Source: Chara braunii
Lineage: Eukaryota; Streptophyta; Charophyceae; Charales; Characeae
DNA length: 20,548 nt
Assembly: GCA_003427395.1 (NCBI GenBank)
Contig: BFEA01000262.1
Coordinates: 1,506,136 to 1,526,683 of the forward strand
Reading direction: 5' to 3'
Position 1 is the stretch's first letter; each line of letters opens with the position of its first letter. The position numbers and the translations under genes are program-made. This document shows positions 17,557 through 20,548 of this stretch, piece by piece. The notes under the pieces were generated by a model. That model searched no databases. It had not been told where the DNA came from and saw only the letters and a program-made list of their open reading frames with translations.

Positions 17557-18247
17557 CGGTGGTGTTTGTTCTCAGACTCTATAATCGCTGCCCGGGATTT
17601 GTGCATCTGTTCTACTAATTGCTGCATCAACTCCTCATATCGATATGCAAATTCTAACGTTCCAGGTGCAGCTGTCGGCTGATTCTCAGGTAGTAGGAAG
17701 TCTAGAGGCAGTCTAGGCTTAAAAGTCAGTAGCAGGCGGTTAGGACTCACCCCTGTTGGTGGAGCCTCCCCGGGGAGATAGAGGCGTCTGCTTATACCAG
17801 CGCCCCTATCTCCCAAACGGGCAGTTTTCTCGGAAAGAAAAAAAAAAAAAAAAAAAAGGACTCACCCCTGTTGCGCTGTGCACAACATTGTTGTACAGGT
17901 TGGCGATGAAAGCAAGTTTCTCATCCCAGTCCACCTGGTTGGGCTTTATGTAGTGGCTGAACAGGCGTTGTACAACTCGGTTCAGCTGCTCCACTTGCCC
18001 GTTTGCCTCTGGGTGGTTCCCAGAAGTCATCTGCAGCTGTGTTCCTTGTTCTGCAGCGGTCACTTATAATGGACTCTGGAAGCCCAACGTCTCTGACCCA
18101 GTTCTCTTTAAACAGCTTGATCACATACTCGGTCTTGGCTGTAGCAGGCATTGCGACTAGCCTAGCATTCCGCTCTTGCTGGTGACCAGCGTGTCCATGA
18201 AATCCATAGACAGGCTTTCACCGGGCCTTTTCAAAATCTGAAGGGGC
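17523..18247 (-). pseudogene. Ty3/gypsy integrase core and C-terminus, broken
   Basis: Continuation of the minus-strand pol remnant in three frames. In order: a GLLKPLQILKRPGESL stretch, SMDFMDTLVTSKSGM with the first catalytic Asp, a deletion with frame change at about 18166, AMPATAKTEYVIKLFKENW and GLPESIISDR with the second Asp region, then another deletion and frame change at about 18060. TAAEQGTQLQMTSGNHPEANG follows with the catalytic Glu, then a Tyr-Asn-Asn-containing stretch to ATGVSP, where a poly-A retroposon interrupts (17758-17872). After it the frame resumes with SPNRLLLTFKPRLPLDFLLP and runs to a stop at 17523. Residue assignments rest on the usual D,D-35-E integrase layout. The gene cannot give an integrase. 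Confidence 0.85.
17758..17856 (+). mobile_element. 99-bp poly-A retroposon with 16-bp target duplication
   Basis: The identical 16-mer AGGACTCACCCCTGTT flanks it (17742-17757 and 17857-17872). The insert ends in a run of about 20 A (17838-17857). Both traits are typical of LINE-mobilised retroposition. Its body holds a 14-bp stem with one mismatch: GGGAGATAGAGGCG faces CGCCCCTATCTCCC across a loop of about 14 bases. I do not recognise the source RNA: it has no A or B box, so it is not the SINE family above. It interrupts the integrase remnant in antisense orientation and is therefore younger than that copy. Confidence 0.82.
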
Positions 18248-18958
18248 TTAAGAAGCCCATGAGGAGCTTGTGTACGTGGCTTCTCTTTGACACACTTGAC
18301 AAGTCTCCACATACAGCTTCACATCTCTCATCATTGTGGGCCACCAGAAACGCTGCAACAGATTTGCTGCAGTCTTCCTATACCCAAAATGTTCGGTGGC
18401 ATCATGACACTCACCTGAAAATAAACTATGAAAAGACTTTCTATTAGGAACACACAAACACTTGTTCCCGACCTTCTCAAGGAACAGCAGGCCGTTGACC
18501 AACACAAACTCGTCGACAGTTGCTTTGTTTTTCGCCTCGAGTCTACGTATGATGTCGGCCATAAACGGATCCTCGCGATAGGCTTCCACCAAGGATTGAG
18601 TGACATGGTCCGCAAGCCCAAATTCAGTGACCGGCGCACCGGGAAAGTCTGGCCTACGCGACAACGCATCAACAACCTTGTTGTACTCCCCCTTAATGTA
18701 CTGGGGTTCGAAGTCATACTGCTCAATGACTTTGATCCAACGCTTCAGAGCGTCGGAGAGTACCGGTTGAGTCTTCATCCATCTCAGGGTCTGATGATCA
18801 GTCCAGACATAGAAGAAGCGCCCTAGGAGGTAGTGCCTCCAATTGGTTAGTGCTTTGTAGATCGCATATAGCTCCTTCTCATAGGTGGACTTAGCCAAAT
18901 TTTGAGAGGGCATCTTTTTGGACATGTACTCTACCGGCCTCAACTTCTTCCCCTCAAG
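18248..18958 (-). pseudogene. Ty3/gypsy RNase H and integrase zinc-binding region
   Basis: In frame with the reverse transcriptase segment but separated from it by a TAG stop (18959-18961). RNase H signatures are present: TYEKELYAI with the catalytic Glu, WTDHQTLRWM with an Asp, and VVDALSRRPD with the last Asp; the first Asp (TTDAS) lies before the stop. The integrase HHCC finger follows: ECHDATEHFG gives the two His and TCQVCQRE the two Cys. The normal path then breaks: the frame changes after CQRE at about 18285, and a TAA ends it at 18248-18250. Apart from the stop and frameshift this is the best preserved part of the element. Confidence 0.92.
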
Positions 18959-19966
18959 CTACGCAAGTACGGCACCAATGCCATATTGGCTGGCATCCGT
19001 AGTCAAAACGAAAGGTTTGTCGGGACCAGGAAGTTTCAAGACCTCGTGGTGTGTCAACGCATGCTTCAGATGTCTGAAAGTAGCCTCACACTTGTTTGTC
19101 CACTCCCATGGGGTGTCAAGGCGTATCACGTCCTTCAAAGGGGCGGCCACTATGCTGTAATTCTGAACAAAGTTGCGGTAGTAGCCTGTCATCCCTAAGA
19201 AGGACCTCATCTCAGTCACAGACTGAGGACATGACCAGTGATGAATGATGGCCACCTTCGCGTCATCGGGCTTCAATCCCTCCACAAAAATCTCATGTCC
19301 CAGGTACAAGATCCGGGTGCGTCCAAACTCACACTTCTCCCGATTAATCTTGAACTGGTGCTGTCTGAGGAGGCTAAGGACTTTATCTAAGTGCGCTACA
19401 TGCTCCTCGACAGTCCTACTAAAGATAAGTATGTCGCCCAAGTAGTCATGAAATATCCGGTTCATCGCGTGTTGAAAGGTGCCAGGAACATTGCAAAGGC
19501 CGAAAGGCATCACCACAAACTCGTATAGACCGTACCTGGTCTGAAATGCGGTTTTGTGTTGATCCTCGGGCCGGATTGCAATCTGATGGTGCCTAGGCTT
19601 CATATCTATCTTACTGAAGTACCGACACCCTTGCACTCGGTCCAGCAAGTTCATCGATGCACGTAGGGGCTCGACGTTCTTCATTGTGATGGCATTGAGG
19701 CCCCCATAGTCAATGCACATCCTCAAGGTCCCCCCCTTCTTTGGTACAAATAGTACAGGAGATCCGTAAGGGGGAACACTAGGCCGGATCCAACCCTTCT
19801 CTATGAGATCCTTGAGTTGCCGGCGAAGCTCATCGAGCTCACCTGGAGACATCGGATAGATCCTACCCTTAGGGATGCTAGACCTTGGGATAATCTCTAT
19901 CGCGTGGACGACCTCCCTCTCAACAACCCCTTTCAGCTCTTCGAATAGTCTCATCATCATCAACAA
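18959..19966 (-). pseudogene. Ty3/gypsy reverse transcriptase, catalytically broken
   Basis: A 335-residue open segment. Recognisable blocks: WIRPSVPPYGSPVLFVPKK (about 59-77), CIDYGGLNA (84-92), YFSKIDMKPRHHQIAI with the first catalytic Asp (D121), FVVMPFGLCNVPGTFQHAMN (150-169), HDYLGDILIFSRT (173-185), FLGMTGYYRNF (256-266) and the start of RNase H (TTDASQYGIGAVLA). In active gypsy enzymes HDYL is followed by about eight more residues and then Y-L-D-D. Here those residues are missing and the first Asp of the pair is Gly (G177, codon 19436-19438). A TAG at 18959-18961 ends the segment. The nominal start lies in the 75-bp direct repeat and is not a natural start; gag and protease are absent upstream. 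Confidence 0.95.
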
Positions 19967-20016
19967 AGAACCAATGTCGACGTCCTATCTGGCGTTCGGC
20001 GCCCAGACTACAAATG
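19942..20016. repeat. 75-bp direct repeat, right copy
   Basis: Partner of 17482-17556, offset 2460 bp. On the minus strand it reads in frame into the reverse transcriptase (through one TAG), so this copy looks like native sequence upstream of the RT domain. The join to RT at TTCG may hide a deletion. Confidence 0.92.
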
Positions 20017-20031
20017 GTAGATCCTATCTAG

Positions 20032-20115
20032 CCTATCTACAATGCCGCTGATGACGTCAACAGCTCCCCGAAGCACGAGCAGATCTCGGCCAATGCCGTT
20101 CGCCTCAAGCACCAG
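20032..20115 (+). CDS. Possible 28-codon host exon, product unknown
   Basis: An AG acceptor (ATCCTATCTAG, ending 20031) is followed by exactly 28 codons in phase 0, then CAG and a GTATGT donor at 20116. The peptide contains NAADDVNSSPKHEQISANA followed by VRLKHQ. The third codon positions are strongly C/G (about 20 of 28), unlike the other two frames or the surrounding DNA. I do not recognise the protein. An AG at 20157-20158 (CCACTCACAG) could close a very short intron of about 43 bases, but the frame after it runs only about 33 codons to TGA. More likely the next exon lies outside the window. It lies 15 bp beyond the gypsy direct repeat, so the element may have inserted in a host intron. 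Confidence 0.35.
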
Positions 20116-20548
20116 GTATGTCTCTCGCCTCACTCATAACCTCGATTCCCCACTCACAGATGCCACGTGCACCCAAAGACCACCATGCGCCCCATGCAAC
20201 ATACAGCAGCGCAGCTTGGCTATGGCTGCCTGCTCCTTCCAGCTCGCCCGTGAGCGCGTGAGCGCTGGCCAACGTATAGCGCAGCAGCGCTTGCGCAGCA
20301 TGCAGCCAGTGCCCGAATGCTGAATGCGTGGGCAGGCCCTTTCCTAAATGGAAGTGGCCTGCTTGCTTGCGTGCGGTTCTGGCTGCGCTGGGCCCCTGCC
20401 CAGAAGCTTCCGGTAGGCCCAGAGAGGCTGAGCCCCAGTCCAAACGATTCAGGCCCTGGGCCTGTGGTGGTTGCCCGTGTCCAACTGCCCGCGGCTTGTA
20501 TTCAGTCCATGTTGCGAATCTGGCCCAGGGCCTGCCTCGGTTACATTC
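20116..20548. other. GC-rich DNA, no further gene called
   Basis: If the exon at 20032-20115 is real, this is its intron or includes a further exon. A 13-bp perfect inverted repeat, CAGGCCCTGGGCC, lies at 20450-20462 with its complement at 20522-20534. The minus-strand frame 20105-20443 has no recognisable domain. Confidence 0.5.

Noticed and set aside
17523-20016. Interpretation of the 75-bp repeats as LTRs
   Set aside because: Too short, no TG..CA ends, no primer-binding site or polypurine tract beside them, and the right copy reads in frame into RT.
20105-20443. 112-residue Ala-rich minus-strand frame
   Set aside because: The GC-rich region favours long chance frames; the opposite-strand exon candidate has better third-position bias and splice signals.

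Overview
Eukaryotic nuclear DNA from a large, repeat-choked genome. There are long dinucleotide microsatellites, homopolymer runs, scattered short N patches, dozens of inverted-repeat elements, a tRNA-derived SINE family and a decayed Ty3/gypsy retroelement. I see no intact host gene. The pol protein of the gypsy remnant reads like green-lineage elements, and the overall texture resembles a charophyte alga such as Chara. That placement is inference from texture and one protein family, not something the sequence proves.

Layout. 1-965: a CA/GA microsatellite, a 150-bp terminal-inverted-repeat (TIR) element, a minisatellite built from the head of a tRNA SINE, then the SINE itself. 965-1980: homopolymers and GT microsatellites with local duplications. 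1982-4496: a 1.27-kb TIR element, a 142-bp hairpin and an 827-bp foldback element carrying a CT/CA microsatellite. 4497-9015: polypyrimidine tract, a 34-bp minisatellite, a 28-bp perfect palindrome with a 118-bp tandem duplication, more MITE-like elements, a MITE-derived triplicated repeat with a 35-base G run, and a (GA)40 tract. 9015-14400: mostly unassigned DNA dotted with hairpin elements. 14400-17220: two more SINE copies, several copies of a 250-280 bp dispersed repeat (called R1 here), an AT-rich island and three more TIR elements. 17335-20016: a MITE, then a minus-strand gypsy pol remnant (reverse transcriptase, RNase H, integrase) without gag, protease or LTRs, bracketed by a 75-bp direct repeat and interrupted by a 99-bp poly-A retroposon with 16-bp target duplications. 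20032-20115: a possible host exon with good splice signals.

Main messages. (i) A recurring terminal motif ACCACCAGTAC or ACCACCACTACC, bordered by TTAA-like tetramers, defines a family of small DNA transposons present at least nine times. (ii) A second MITE family starts GGGCATACTCACA and has 3-bp duplications of PIF/Harbinger type. (iii) A tRNA-derived SINE with a conserved body occurs three times, and its A-box head has expanded into a minisatellite. (iv) The pol remnant is dead: it has lost one catalytic Asp of the YxDD box and carries an amber stop, frameshifts and internal deletions.
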